Positions 1-10,296 of a stretch of DNA of 64,000 nucleotides are shown here, piece by piece. The notes under the pieces were generated by a model. It made no database searches, was not told the origin of the DNA, and saw only the letters and a program-made list of their open reading frames with translations. Both the position numbers and the translations under genes were made by a program. Location of the stretch: positions 17,216,369-17,280,368 of the forward strand of contig NC_080044.1 of assembly GCF_012489685.1 (NCBI RefSeq), given 5' to 3'. The stretch's first letter is position 1. Every line of letters begins with the position of its first letter. This stretch comes from Lotus japonicus. Its lineage: Eukaryota; Streptophyta; Magnoliopsida; Fabales; Fabaceae.

Positions 1-237
1 TTCTTACCCTCTGGTCCTGAACTTGTGCTAATATACATGAATGTAATCCATTTTCATTTATTAGACCATTCAATTGTGTCTTTGGTTGTTATTCTGGAAT
101 TAAAATGTCAATGAAGCCTCAGTATTGGGGAAGAAAACAATATTACCAGGTCATATAGCTAGAGGGTTGTTTCTCCTCCATCCCGTCATCAGGAAACTTA
201 TTGAAAGAATCCCATAATTTCCTTTCACCAATTGCAG
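1..237 (+). other. APC10 intron (partial, gene enters from the left)
   Basis: This stretch ends in an acceptor (TTGCAG at 232-237) that feeds the first recognisable APC10 exon. I see no exon within it, so the upstream coding exons lie outside the window. Confidence 0.6.
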
Positions 238-489
238 GGAAACTTTTGTGAACACTTTTATGTTACAAATTGCTGTGTTGTCGAACCATCTGAATGGAAG
301 GGATACTCACGTGCGGCAGATCAAAGTTTACGGGCCTCGACCGTACGTCTCCTTGTACTTCTCTAATAATTTTTTAGATGCAGTTATAAATATATTAGTT
401 AATGTCTTTACTATTGCAGGAACCCCATTCCGCATCAGCCATATCAATTTACTTCAAGAGAGTTCATAACCTACTCTACCATAAGATGA
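238..489 (+). CDS. APC10: Anaphase-promoting complex subunit 10, last two exons (3' partial gene)
   Basis: APC10 (DOC1) is the subunit that, with the co-activator, helps the APC/C ubiquitin ligase bind its substrates processively during mitosis. Exon A (238-342) reads [20 protein letters not shown] and then [14 protein letters not shown]. It ends at a GTACGT donor. Exon B (420-489), after a TTGCAG acceptor, completes the split proline codon and reads [10 protein letters not shown], ending ...EFITYSTIR with TGA at 487-489. The 77-bp intron is in phase. The conserved DOC-domain core and the C-terminal tail match plant APC10 closely. The rest of the DOC domain lies to the left of the window. Nothing looks broken, so this is probably the end of a functional gene. 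The identification rests on recognition of the family sequence. Confidence 0.93.
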
Positions 490-1875
490 GAAAAATCTAT
501 TTAAGGAGTTAATCAAGCCAATCAAGGATGCTGCTCACTTGAGTGATTACTAGTCACTAGTTTGTTTATATTTGCAAGTGCTCTACAGTAGCTGGAGATC
601 AGGGTCTAAATTCATGCTATTATGATTTCAGAACAAAATTATATGGAGGGAACTGTTAATACTTATTTAATCAAATCTATTGCCATGCTAAATGATGGCT
701 TGGAAAATGAGGGTATATGGTGTTAAAATTTAATTTATTTTGATGTATGTCCTTGTTTGGTACCATTTTACTGTACATGTGCGGTCCTTTATTAGCACTA
801 CACAAAATTGGCATGATGTATTTTCTTCAGAGTTTTATTGCACAATTGTCAGCATTGAATGTAATTTACCAATTGGCAACTGTAATGCGTTAATGGATTT
901 GTGCAGCCATTTTTTGCAATGACAATAACAGAATCTGAACTACTGTATTATGATCGGATGAGTTAGATTTCACAGCAGAATTTGAAGTGATTTGATTTTC
1001 ATCCAATCCATTAAGTTATATTCTGTGGCTGTTGAGGAAAACAATAGACAAACCAATTTCAGGTGTAGTACTTAATTTTCATTGCGCTCTTGTAGTGCTA
1101 GAAAAGAATTTGCTTCTATTTCTGGGAATAATTCATTGATGTACTCCAAAATTTATTCTTCAAAGGATGCGAGAAAAGAAGGCATCAAAACTATCACCAT
1201 TATATGCAAGCATATACATCAACGAAGAATTGTTACCACGTTGCAAAGTTTATGCCTCCTCGTTACGTTGTTGTATGCAAAAAGCATAATTTTGGCTTGT
1301 AATAACTATTTGTTGTTTGTAGCTTCTGCTTGTCTCTAGATTGCAATGGCTTGTGTCTATCCTAAACTCATCTTCCCCATAAAGAAATTGCAATAGATAT
1401 TGTAGTACCGTGAAACATGGGTGCACATGTTTGACCTAAAAAATACTCTATAAATAAGTATGATAATAATGGAGGGATAAAATGTGAAAGTATAAATATA
1501 TAATCTCTCTTCATTGGAGCATAGACCAAAAGATATATTCACCTCCTTTGTCTCTCTCACGTAACTCTCTTGCCTACCCAATGAAGGAACTTTGGCATCT
1601 CTCTTCTAACTCTCTCTCAACCGTCTCTCTCTTGCAAACAAAGAGTCAGGAAAAAAGTTTAAAAGTAGTATCCTACTCATCACGCACTAATTAATCATGA
1701 TTATTAGTTTCGAAGGTGTAGGATGGGATGAAGTTGACACAAACCTACCAAGGTGGGCCACTCATGACTCATAAGGAGATTGTCTAGTTGCATTAGGTGA
1801 GTTCAACCTATGATTCAATTGTTCACCTCCATGAGAGTGTTGAAAGAGTTAAGATATTTAGAATGTATAATGCGT
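490..1875. other. APC10 3' UTR and intergenic DNA
   Basis: AT-rich sequence downstream of the APC10 stop codon. The first few hundred bases are probably 3' UTR. I find no conserved reading frame, RNA gene or element terminus; the open frames here show no protein-like composition. Confidence 0.5.
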
Positions 1876-1884
1876 GCGTGTTAT

Positions 1885-2398
1885 GGAAAAAACTAGGGTG
1901 GACCAGTGACTTGGGTAGTGTAAGTTACACTACCTTTCAAAATCAATTTCTGGCCACAATTAAATATGGAAAAAATAATTTTAAAGTCTAACTATTTTGG
2001 GTGGCTGAAAATTAACATGGTAAGTTACCATTTTATCCTATCAAATAAATAAAGTTTTATTTATATCCCTCATCCATAATACCATTATATCCCTACCTCA
2101 TATTACCATTATATCCCCTTGTGTTTAGCCTCTCTCCTAACATTACCATTATACCCCTCCTCCTTTACCCTCTCTTCCCATCTATGCCGCCTCCGCCTTG
2201 CAGGTCCTTCTCCCCTTCATCTTCTTCCTCATGGAACCCTTTGCCTGAACTACTGCCCGAGTTGGAGAGCAGTGGGGTTTTCAGATTGGGTTTTCCGGCG
2301 TGTAGGACCACCACTGCACGATCGCTGGCGTAGATCTGAGGCGGTTCTGGCGCTGCTCCGACGCGGTCCTGATGTTGCTTCGAGGCTGCTCCGTCACG
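1885..2398 (+). repeat. Left terminal inverted repeat of the 8-kb MULE
   Basis: This arm is repeated in reverse complement between 9113 and 9933. The outer part contains short imperfect repeats of the form ATTACCATTATATCCC. The inner GC-rich part (2296-2398) is nearly identical to the complement of 9113-9207. Open frames in this arm are by-products of that GC-rich block and are not counted as genes. Confidence 0.8.
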
Positions 2399-3342
2399 AC
2401 ATCAGTCCAAAACAGTTGCAGCATGAGCATCATCATTCCACACTGCGTGCACCAACCTTGTCATCGCTCTCATGCTCCCACAAATGAAGCAATCACGCTT
2501 CATCACCATTTTGAAGATAGGAAGTTAAAACCCATTCTTTGTAGGCATCTCCTGCAATAAGCTAGGAGAGACTTTAACAAAGTGTGATCCTGATCGACAA
2601 ACCTGTGCTATTTCTTCATATAGTGCTTATAATCTTCCACTCGTGCATCAAATAGTGCTTATTTTCCCTCATAAAAAGAAAGAACATGACTTCATAAACA
2701 TCTGGGATCAGCAATCATAATTCATACATAAAAAAATACAAAAGTGACTATTTTTTTAGTTACTTTGGCAGCATCAAACATCATTAAGCTCTTCAACACC
2801 CTTAAGCATCAGAGTTAGAAAATTCTCTCTCTAATGCGTTTCATGAATGCATGAGCACAACCCTGTATAAAATTATCAAATGTAGAGATACTGTCAATCA
2901 CCTCATGTGAATTCATCTTTTGAAATTTTTGACTTCATACCTTCGGGGATAGGTATAGAGCCTTTTACAGTGCTTCCTGATGGTTAAAAATTCAGATGTA
3001 GATTCACTGAAGATGAAACTGATCACAATATTGCAGAAAATTTCATCAGCAATCAGACTTTCAATTTCACACCATTGACCAATCATGTATTAGATAATAA
3101 CACTCGGAGATTAAACCTAATATCAGATGTTTTTATACATAATTAGCTTTAGGCCTTAGCAGACAAGTGCTGAACACAGCCAAAAGGCAGTACTTTGAAT
3201 TCTAACTATGGAGTGTTGAGAGACATGGCAACAGCCACATAGTATATTGGGAGAAAGTGAAAAGAGAATCTAAAATTTAATGAATGAATATGCTGTGTAG
3301 AAGAATCCAATCATGTGGCAAATATAGAGCGTAAGAAAGTAA
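2399..3342. other. MULE interior without recognisable coding sequence
   Basis: This is moderately AT-rich DNA between the left inverted repeat and the copia remnant. I cannot assign any protein family to it. It may be captured intron or UTR sequence. Confidence 0.4.
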
Positions 3343-5244
3343 CTAAATAATAACCAACCAGCGAGTGTCAGGGCATGTGGCCCAATCAGCATCAGAAAAA
3401 GCATGAAGCTTAAGTGATGAAGTAGAAGAAAAGAAAACTCCTTGTCCTGGTGTGCCTTTCAAGTAGCGGAGAAGATAATGCACTGCATCAAGGTGTGATG
3501 TTCTTGGCTGGGACAGAAATTGACTAAGCTTATGAACACAAAAAGTAATATCTGGGCGTGATAATGTCAAGTAAAGCAACCTGCCAACAAGTCGTCGATA
3601 TTGTGTGGCATCGGGTAAAAGATCTCCATCATTGGAGTTCAACTTGAGATGAGGCTGCATAGGAAGGGTTGTGGGTTGTGCTCCTAGAAATCCAGTATCC
3701 TCAAGAAGAGATAGTGTATATTTCCTCTGGTTTAAGAAGATGCCTGCTTTAGATCTAGCAATCTCTAACCCAAAGAAATATGCTGACTAGAAGGAAAAGC
3801 TAGTCTATGTTGCTTTGCCAATGGACAAATAGGACAAGACTTTATTTCATTTGAAATTGAAACAGGTATATTACAATTGGTAGGTAACATATCATGATAT
3901 TGTAAAGACAAATGACCTAAACGATAGTGCCATAGACATTTGGCTACCTTTGTACAAGGTGTAAAAGATGAAACAACAGAGCTAGCTTTGGTACTATTTA
4001 CAGCAGAAGTAAAAGAAAGAAATTGCAACTTGCAGGTCTCATCCAAAGTCCTAGTGTCTCGGTAATACAATCCAGATTTGGGTTTAGCCTTCCCAATCAT
4101 TCTCAAATTGAGGCTGTCCTGTATGACAAGAGATTGTTTCAACAAAATGATTTTATAGTGTGAATATATATCAAACAGAGCTGAAACAGAAAACAAGTTG
4201 TATTGAAAAGAAGGGACATGAAAAACATTGTGCAAGACAAGACTTGGTGTCAAATGAACAGTACCAATGCCCTGAACTGAGATGTGAGTCTTGTTGGGTA
4301 AAGTAACAGTGGCTGATTGTGCAAAAGCATATGTGGAAAACAAAGATTGATCATAGCATATGTGTGGCACCCGAATCAACTATCCACAAATATCCTAACC
4401 TAGAATGCATCATAGAAGTGGTGTTTGTCATAACAATACCTGACTTGGTGCCTGAGGATTCAGGAACATCAACTGAGTCCGGAGAAGTAGTGGTGAGTTG
4501 ATTTGTAAGTAGTTGAATCAACTGGTTGCATTGTGCTGGTGACAAAGTAGTAACAGCATTCTGAAATGTGCCACTGGATTGATCAGCTACTGCATGTGTA
4601 GAAGGCTTAGACTTTGGCTTCATTCCAGGAGGATAACCATGGAGCTTAAAGCACTTTGCTGCTGTATGACCAGGAATACCACAGTGAGAGCAAATTGGGC
4701 GATCCTTCTTTCAGTTCTTTGCTTTATCTGCTGAGTCGGAAGAACGAGAGCCTCCCTGGGAGCTTGCAGTCGCAGCAAAAGCTTGTGTTGTAGTGGCTGA
4801 GCTACCAGCACCATTGCTGACCTCGCGCTGCTTCTCCTCTTGAATAACAAGAGAGAAAACCTTATTGATAGGCGGAATAGGATCCATGAGCAGCAAGGTA
4901 CCACGAACTTGGGAGAAAGAATCATTCAATCCCATCAAGAAAGACATAACATGCTCAGTTTCAGCATGAGCAATAAGAGGTTGAATTGCACCACAGATAC
5001 AGTTCACAACAGGCTTGTATGTGAGCAATTCATCCCAAATTGTCTTCAATTTTGTGTAGTAAACACTTACCGAGTCCGATCCCTGATTGAGGCTCATCAA
5101 TTCACGACGGAGCTGGAAAACTCGAGGTCCATTCTTCTGTGCAAAACGCTCACGCAGATCCTGCCATATCTCTGTTGCAGTGCCAGAATACATGATGCTA
5201 GCCACAATTTCCTTTGAAACTGAGTTGAAAAGCCAAGAAATCAC
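3343..5244 (-). pseudogene. Ty1-copia retrotransposon remnant (gag, protease region, RT C-terminus/RNase H)
   Basis: Reading leftward, 5244-4711 encodes a copia Gag (retrotransposon gag domain: EIWQDLRERFAQ, ...MGLNDSFSQVRG). 4623-4351 holds the protease region (LGYLWIVDSGATHML). 4379-3765 holds the GAG-pre-integrase module with HisCys residues (LWHYRLGHLS, CPICPLAKQH). 3660-3343 holds the end of reverse transcriptase (YRRLVGRLLYLTLSRPDITF) and the beginning of RNase H (FSDADWA). The integrase core and most of RT are missing. At about 3765-3785 the pre-integrase module runs straight into GLEIARSKAGI of late RT in another frame, so an internal deletion joined them. Frame changes also separate gag from the protease. 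The element is dead and sits inside the 8-kb MULE. Confidence 0.88.
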
Positions 5245-5290
5245 AACGTTGTTGCTGCGATTCCATGATCGGAAGCATCGTGTGATTCAA

Positions 5291-5530
5291 TCTGATACCA
5301 TATTGAGAGAAAATTTGTAGATTCTGAATCAGTGTTTGTTTATTGATCAGAAATGTGTTTATATACAAATGCTAATCAACTAAGCTAATCTCAACTAACT
5401 CATAACAAACTCTCTAACTAACTAACTGTAGCTAAAACTAATTCTAACTGACTAACTGAACCACGTGCTTAATTTTAATCACACGTGTCTAAAAGCCTAA
5501 ATATAATTACATGTATTAATTTACATTCTA
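5291..5530 (-). repeat. Copia primer-binding site and remnant 5' LTR (minus strand)
   Basis: The complement of 5291-5300 is TGGTATCAGA, the usual copia primer-binding site for initiator tRNA-Met, and it lies just upstream of the gag remnant. The LTR therefore begins at about 5304 and extends rightward. Its outer end is not clear; 5530 is a guess. No matching 3' LTR is visible near 3300, so the element is truncated at that end. Confidence 0.55.
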
Positions 5531-5927
5531 GTTATAGTGTCATACTGAATCTGAAACAAACCCTATGAGATGACAATACAATCAAACGCGTAACTATGAA
5601 GAAAAAACATAAAGCCACAGAAGTTCCTTCTCTTCCAACTTTGACAATAAAGCCACACATGACAGCAAATGCACCCTCCCAACATAAACCAGATAACCAT
5701 TCCCACAAACTTGCAGGGCATTTTCTAATGCTAATCAATCCAATTATCCAAAGGGTTCTTATATAAGGAAAATAACAGCTTGGTATAATGACTAACAGAG
5801 GGTCCTTTTGTAACTGGTTGCCCATAAGAGAAAGAAAAAATGAAATCAGAAAACAGGAAGGGGAAAAGAAGGACTAACCAATCAAATTAGTAAAAACTTG
5901 AAAACTAAAAGGGGATTTTCCAATTCA
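5531..5927. other. MULE interior, nothing recognised
   Basis: This region has one 97-codon open frame on the minus strand (5825-5532) that is rich in hydrophobic residues and matches no family I know. I see no splice-supported exons. Confidence 0.35.
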
Positions 5928-6251
5928 TCAAGGAGAAAAGAATTGTAACAAGTAGTATATAACAAATTTGAGCACAAACAAGAATCTCAATATGACCAAG
6001 GTTCTCAATCTCAGATGCGCTTCTGCAGCAACATGAGCGAGAGAAAGACCAGCAGCAGCAGCTCCTGCAACCTACCACACCCAAAACTGAAAGAACTGAA
6101 GATAAAATAAATACATTTTGATGATAATCACAAATTAATCAGAGAGTACAAGTTAGTTTTTTTAACCTTTTCCAAACAGGGCTTTGAAAGAAACACTGTT
6201 CATAGATATTCCTTCTGCTTCAGCAATAGCATCAACCATCTCAAATCCCAC
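5928..6251 (-). pseudogene. Two exon-like segments of an unidentified captured gene
   Basis: On the minus strand, an exon-like block (6251-6167) preceded by TTTCAG reads VGFEMVDAIAEAEGISMNSV then SFKALFGK, and it ends at AAAAG|GTTAAA. A second block starts at 6064 after TTGCAG and continues in phase as GAAAAGLSLAHVAAEAHLRL, reading on to a stop at 5928-5930. Clean splice signals and alanine/glutamate-rich helical composition suggest real coding origin. I do not recognise the family. The hydrophobic tail after RLRT may be intron read-through. It is most simply explained as a host gene fragment captured by the MULE. Confidence 0.4.
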
Positions 6252-6424
6252 CTGAAACAAAATCCCAAAATTTGGGTCAGATAACCTACTTACATGCATT
6301 CATTAAGCTATGCAGATGTTCAATAATCAAAATCAACTAAAGCAAAAATCATGAAGACTGTATGCATCAGAGGGCGTCCCATTCTGGAAGTTCCTGGTAT
6401 TATGTAATAATCAAAAGAGAAAAC

Positions 6425-6600
6425 TACACAAGCCTACTATGAAAGAGACATCCAGAAACCAATTAAATCACAAAATGGAAGTTCCTGGTATTATGTAATA
6501 ATCAAAAGAATCAAGCAGATACATTCAAAATAAGTTAATGGAACACATGAGGAAAGAAAAGAGAGCACCAAATATATGAGAAAGGAGAAAATCCAGGTTC
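6425..6600 (+). repeat. Internal direct repeat, copy 1
   Basis: 176 bp repeated nearly exactly at 8820-9002, differing mainly by a small insertion there. A neighbouring short match (CAGAGGGCGTCCCATT, 6369-6384) recurs near 9073-9088. The two copies bracket the helicase segment. Confidence 0.85.
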
Positions 6601-7045
6601 TACATGGGCCTCATGAGTTTTAGGTTTGGGCCTGGGCCATTGATGTTGTTTTGAGATTGTATTCCGACCGACACGACACGAGATGGAGAAATTGGGCTTA
6701 CCGTCTGGACCCAATTAAATTAGCGGTTTTTATCGTGTGGTATTCCACTTTGACAAAAAAAAAGCCTAACCCACTTGACCATTTTAGGCGTCATTTTAGA
6801 TGCTTTAAGTTTTTGCGAGTTTGGAGAAACTCTCTCTCTCTCTAATAAAGAGATATAGAGTGTTCAATTTTTTTTAAAACAAAAACCTTGAAAGGGGAAT
6901 TAAGTTTACTACATTGCAAAATGCTATCACAACTTTCAGTTCATTGTGCAAAGATTGAAAATCTAAAAATGCTCCTCAGGATTCCATGTCCATAGTGGTC
7001 TTAACACCTCTTCACTTTAAGTTCACCAGAGAGAGACTCACATTA

Positions 7046-8819
7046 TCACCTCCTTGCTTTCCGAGGCCTGTCAAAAACAAACACCACAGATTAGTGCATG
7101 TTTGAAGATCCGGTAGGTTACAATTATAAAGTTCATTTATACAGCAAACTAACAAACAGAAATGCTATCATCACCTTTTTAAGTACACTCTTCAAAACAT
7201 ATATATATATATATAGATATATATGTGTGTGTGTGTGTGTGCGCATTGTTATGGTATTATGGTTCGACATACCTGGAAGACCTCTCCCCTAGATTCAGTT
7301 TCTTAAACATCGACTCAGATTCTTCAAGTAGTTCAAGCTCAAAAACAACATCCTCAATAACCCGAGCCAGTTTATTGTCCTTATCAGCTGTATGGAAACA
7401 ATCTCTTTTCTTAGCATCAAGAACTACCTGCTTCCACACTGTGTCACTGCTAACCAGTGTTGCCGCATTTCCTAATATCCAAAGGCTATATCTGCACAAG
7501 CATAAACCCATTTTTCAATCAACTTGGAAGCTGCAGCATAACAAAACCACATAAACATCAAATATCACATACCTAGCCCTAGTCATAGCAACATTTGCTC
7601 TTTGTCTATTGGAAAGAAACCCCACTTTTCCACTAGGATTAGATCTCACAGTAGAAATTATTATAACATCCTGTTCCCCTCCTTGAAATCCATCAACCGA
7701 ACGAACACTGACAGAGAAGTCAGGATCAGAAACTGAAATGTGGTGCTTAATTTTCTGTTGGATTTCATAAACTTGAGAATTATAGGGAGATATAATTCCA
7801 ATGCTAATTTTCTTCCTAGTCCTCATAAACTCTGGCAAAATAAAATAGAACAGTGTTACTCATATCCATGCATTATTGAAGCTGAAGATTTCTTATAAAG
7901 TTACATCACATATATAAAACTAACCTTTTTTAAGGCTTCCAATTATCTCAGAAATAACTGCAGCTTCAACCTGGTTCTTCAAACTGTGCTCACGACCAAA
8001 CTGTTCTTTCCCCTTTGCTATATGGATAAAAGAATAAGAACCAAACATTTCACCTTCAAGGAAACTTCTATTATAGCTTTCTCCCTTGACAGTGGGGGCA
8101 TCAGTAAGTTTTTCATCATAAAACTCTTTGCATGGGAATAAGCTAATGGATGGATGCATCCGATACTGAACATTAAGCATATGCTTCTTGTAACCTAAGA
8201 GCACCAACCTCTCAAACAAACTTCTTCCAAATTCAGCATTATCTGCAGTCTAAAAATTTAATGATTTTAAGCATGTTAGATAGCAATCTTTCATGATGGC
8301 AGGGAATCTATAATTAAAATTACAAAAAAAGCAATGCTTAAGTTAAGTACCCTGCTTTTAACCAATGCTGGAAGCTGTTTCTCATCACCTATTAGGATGC
8401 AATGGTGGAGACCTGGAAGCTGCAATGGAATGGTCGATTCACATTCCTTTAATTGAGCTGCTTCATCAACTACTAGAAATTGCACTGATCTCATCCGTTC
8501 TGTGTATAGTTTAACAGAACTTGATGCAGTGCATAAAATTATGCATGCAATGGACAAGAAAAAATTTTCTACATCGCCTCTCCAAGAATACTCAGGAAGG
8601 GAAATTGACTCAGAAAGTGAATTTAGTAGGCTAAGGCACTCATTTCTTTTGAAGCTTGACCATCCCAGGGAAACCAGAATGCTTTCTTCATCACTATCAT
8701 CGTCATTTTGATTGAATTGAGCTTGACTCAAGGAAATTTCAAGAGACCTTAACAAATCCAGAACTCTAAACATTACCTTCACCGTTTCAAGTGCAATGAT
8801 ATATGTTGGTAAGTGGATA
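7046..8819 (-). pseudogene. SEN1/MAA3-type superfamily-1 helicase, C-terminal part, captured in MULE
   Basis: Five splice-consistent exons can be read on the minus strand: about 8819-8357 (5' end missing), 8249-7925, 7831-7573, 7491-7273 and 7067-7046. The SF1 helicase motifs appear in order: II (VVDEAAQ), III (GDEKQLPA), the QYRMHP motif, V ([19 protein letters not shown]) and VI (VAMTRAR), followed by a basic end ...SSRPRKARR. This family of RNA/DNA helicases acts in RNA processing and transcription termination. The Walker A motif and the whole N-terminal half are absent, and upstream sequence is replaced by the internal direct repeat, so no functional ATPase can be made. Intact introns show capture at the DNA level and not through mRNA. 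Confidence 0.85.
7199..7241. repeat. AT/GT microsatellite
   Basis: Runs of (AT)n followed by (GT)n, next to the splice donor of the fourth helicase exon. Confidence 0.9.
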
Positions 8820-9002
8820 TACACAAGCCTACTATGAAAGAGACATCCAGAAACCAATTAAATCACAAAATGGAAGTTCCTGGTATTATGTAATATGTAA
8901 TAATCAAAAGAATCAAGCAGATACATTCAAAATAAGTTAATGGAACACATGAGGAAAGAAAAGAGAGCACCAAATATATGAGAAAGGAGAAAATCCAGGT
9001 TC
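8820..9002 (+). repeat. Internal direct repeat, copy 2
   Basis: Second copy of the 176-bp repeat. It starts exactly where helicase homology ends (about 8820), so the helicase piece lies between the two copies. Confidence 0.85.
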
Positions 9003-9112
9003 AGAAGAATGGCACTTCAGCAACACAAGCCTTTTTTCCAATTTTCCAGAGTTGAAGACTCCAAACTGCCTCAGAGGGCGTCCCATTCACCTTGCTGCTT
9101 CAGCCTCTTCGT

Positions 9113-9933
9113 GCCGTGACGGAGCAGCCTCGAAGCAACATCAGGACCGCGTCGGAGCAGCGCCAGAACCGCCTCAGATCTACGCCAGCGATCGTGCAGT
9201 GGTGGTCCTACACGCCGGAAGTTCGAGAGAGAGAGGACAATGGAACTATTAGCAACAGGATTAAAAATGAGGAGGACGTGGTGGTGCGGTGGAGTTCGAA
9301 GGAACGATTCTGGAATTGGTTGAGGAAAGTGATGTGGTTATGGAGTTGGGAAGAGGATGGTGATGCGATTTTGAACAGAGGAGAGGGGTGGTGAGTTCGA
9401 CGGTAGTTTGGAGAAGAAATGGAGGTGGTGAGTTCGACAGCTATGGAAGAGAGGATGGAGATGGCTAGGGTTTGATGCAAATCGAAAAAGGAGTAACTAA
9501 CCAGGTTTGGAGCCAACGACAGGTGGAGGCCGTAGGGACGACAGAAGACGGCGGAGAGGAATCGGAGTTGCAAAGCGATTCGATCAGAGTTGCAAAGTTT
9601 CAGACGGAGGACATAGGAGTTGCTCGATGAAGAAAAATGAGTTGCAGAAGAGATGAGGTGGGGAATGAGGTGGAGGAGGGGATAATGGAGGAGGGGTATA
9701 AGGGTAATAATCCAAAAGATAAAAAATACAAAGGGATATAATGGTAATATGAGGAAGGGATATAATGGTAATATGGGAAGGGATATAATGGTAACTTACC
9801 CTAAGTTATTCACAACCACTCATTTATTTTTGAGTATCTGATTATTTTTTCCTAATTTTCTGTGGCCTAAACTGCTGGTGCAAGTTGGTGCAAGTTGCAC
9901 CACCTAGGTAGGTGGTTCACCCTAGCCTTCACC
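9113..9933 (-). repeat. Right terminal inverted repeat of the 8-kb MULE
   Basis: Inverted partner of 1885-2398. It is longer than the left arm because about 480 bp of GC-rich sequence (9208-9690) lies between its two homologous blocks. That extra part is either captured DNA or sequence deleted from the left arm. Confidence 0.78.
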
Positions 9934-9942
9934 GCGTGTTAT

Positions 9943-10296
9943 ATGTATTTGTGTTTGTGTGAGCTCGTTGAACTAGTATTGATACTTAGCTCTTTCTAAA
10001 AGAACTGTCATAACTTAATCATCATCAGCAAAGAACAACGATATCTGAAATTCAGGCAAATCAAAAGATTCATCAGTGAGGAATACCTAGCAATAGATAT
10101 GTATTATACAATTCTGCAGTACCATGAAACAACTGACAGCATAAATTACAGAACCAACAATAAATACAACAAGAGAACACTAATGATTGCACAGCTAAGT
10201 TTTTCAGCAGCATCCTCCATGCTTGATAAACTCTGCCTGACATTTATATATATAAGCAACAAATTAGCAGAAGATCACCATATACTAACACGGTTC
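9943..10296. other. 3' flank/3' UTR of the tubby-like gene
   Basis: This DNA lies between the right MULE target duplication and the TLP stop codon (minus strand). The part close to 10296 is probably TLP 3' UTR. No other gene is seen. Confidence 0.45.

Larger units (their letters stand above)
1885..9933. mobile_element. Large Mutator-like element (Pack-MULE type), 8,049 bp
   Basis: The element is bounded by a perfect 9-bp target duplication, GCGTGTTAT, at 1876-1884 and 9934-9942. Its ends align without gaps: GGAAAAAACTAGGGTGGACC on the left and, reverse-complemented, GGTGAAGGCTAGGGTGAACC on the right. The terminal inverted repeats are long. 1885-2180 corresponds to about 9690-9933, and a GC-rich inner block at 2296-2398 corresponds to 9113-9207. 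A 9-bp duplication with long inverted repeats is the Mutator hallmark. I see no MURA transposase inside, so it is probably non-autonomous. The cargo includes a helicase fragment, a gutted copia element and other exon-like pieces. Confidence 0.88.

Noticed and set aside
2119..2560. Overlapping open frames of 60-122 codons
   Set aside because: They lie in a GC-rich part of the MULE terminal repeat, overlap in several frames and match no family.
7046..8819. Calling the helicase an intact gene
   Set aside because: The Walker A motif and N-terminal half are missing, and the 5' border coincides with an internal transposon repeat.
9052..9573. Open frames on both strands
   Set aside because: Same GC-rich terminal repeat in inverted orientation; no consistent protein.
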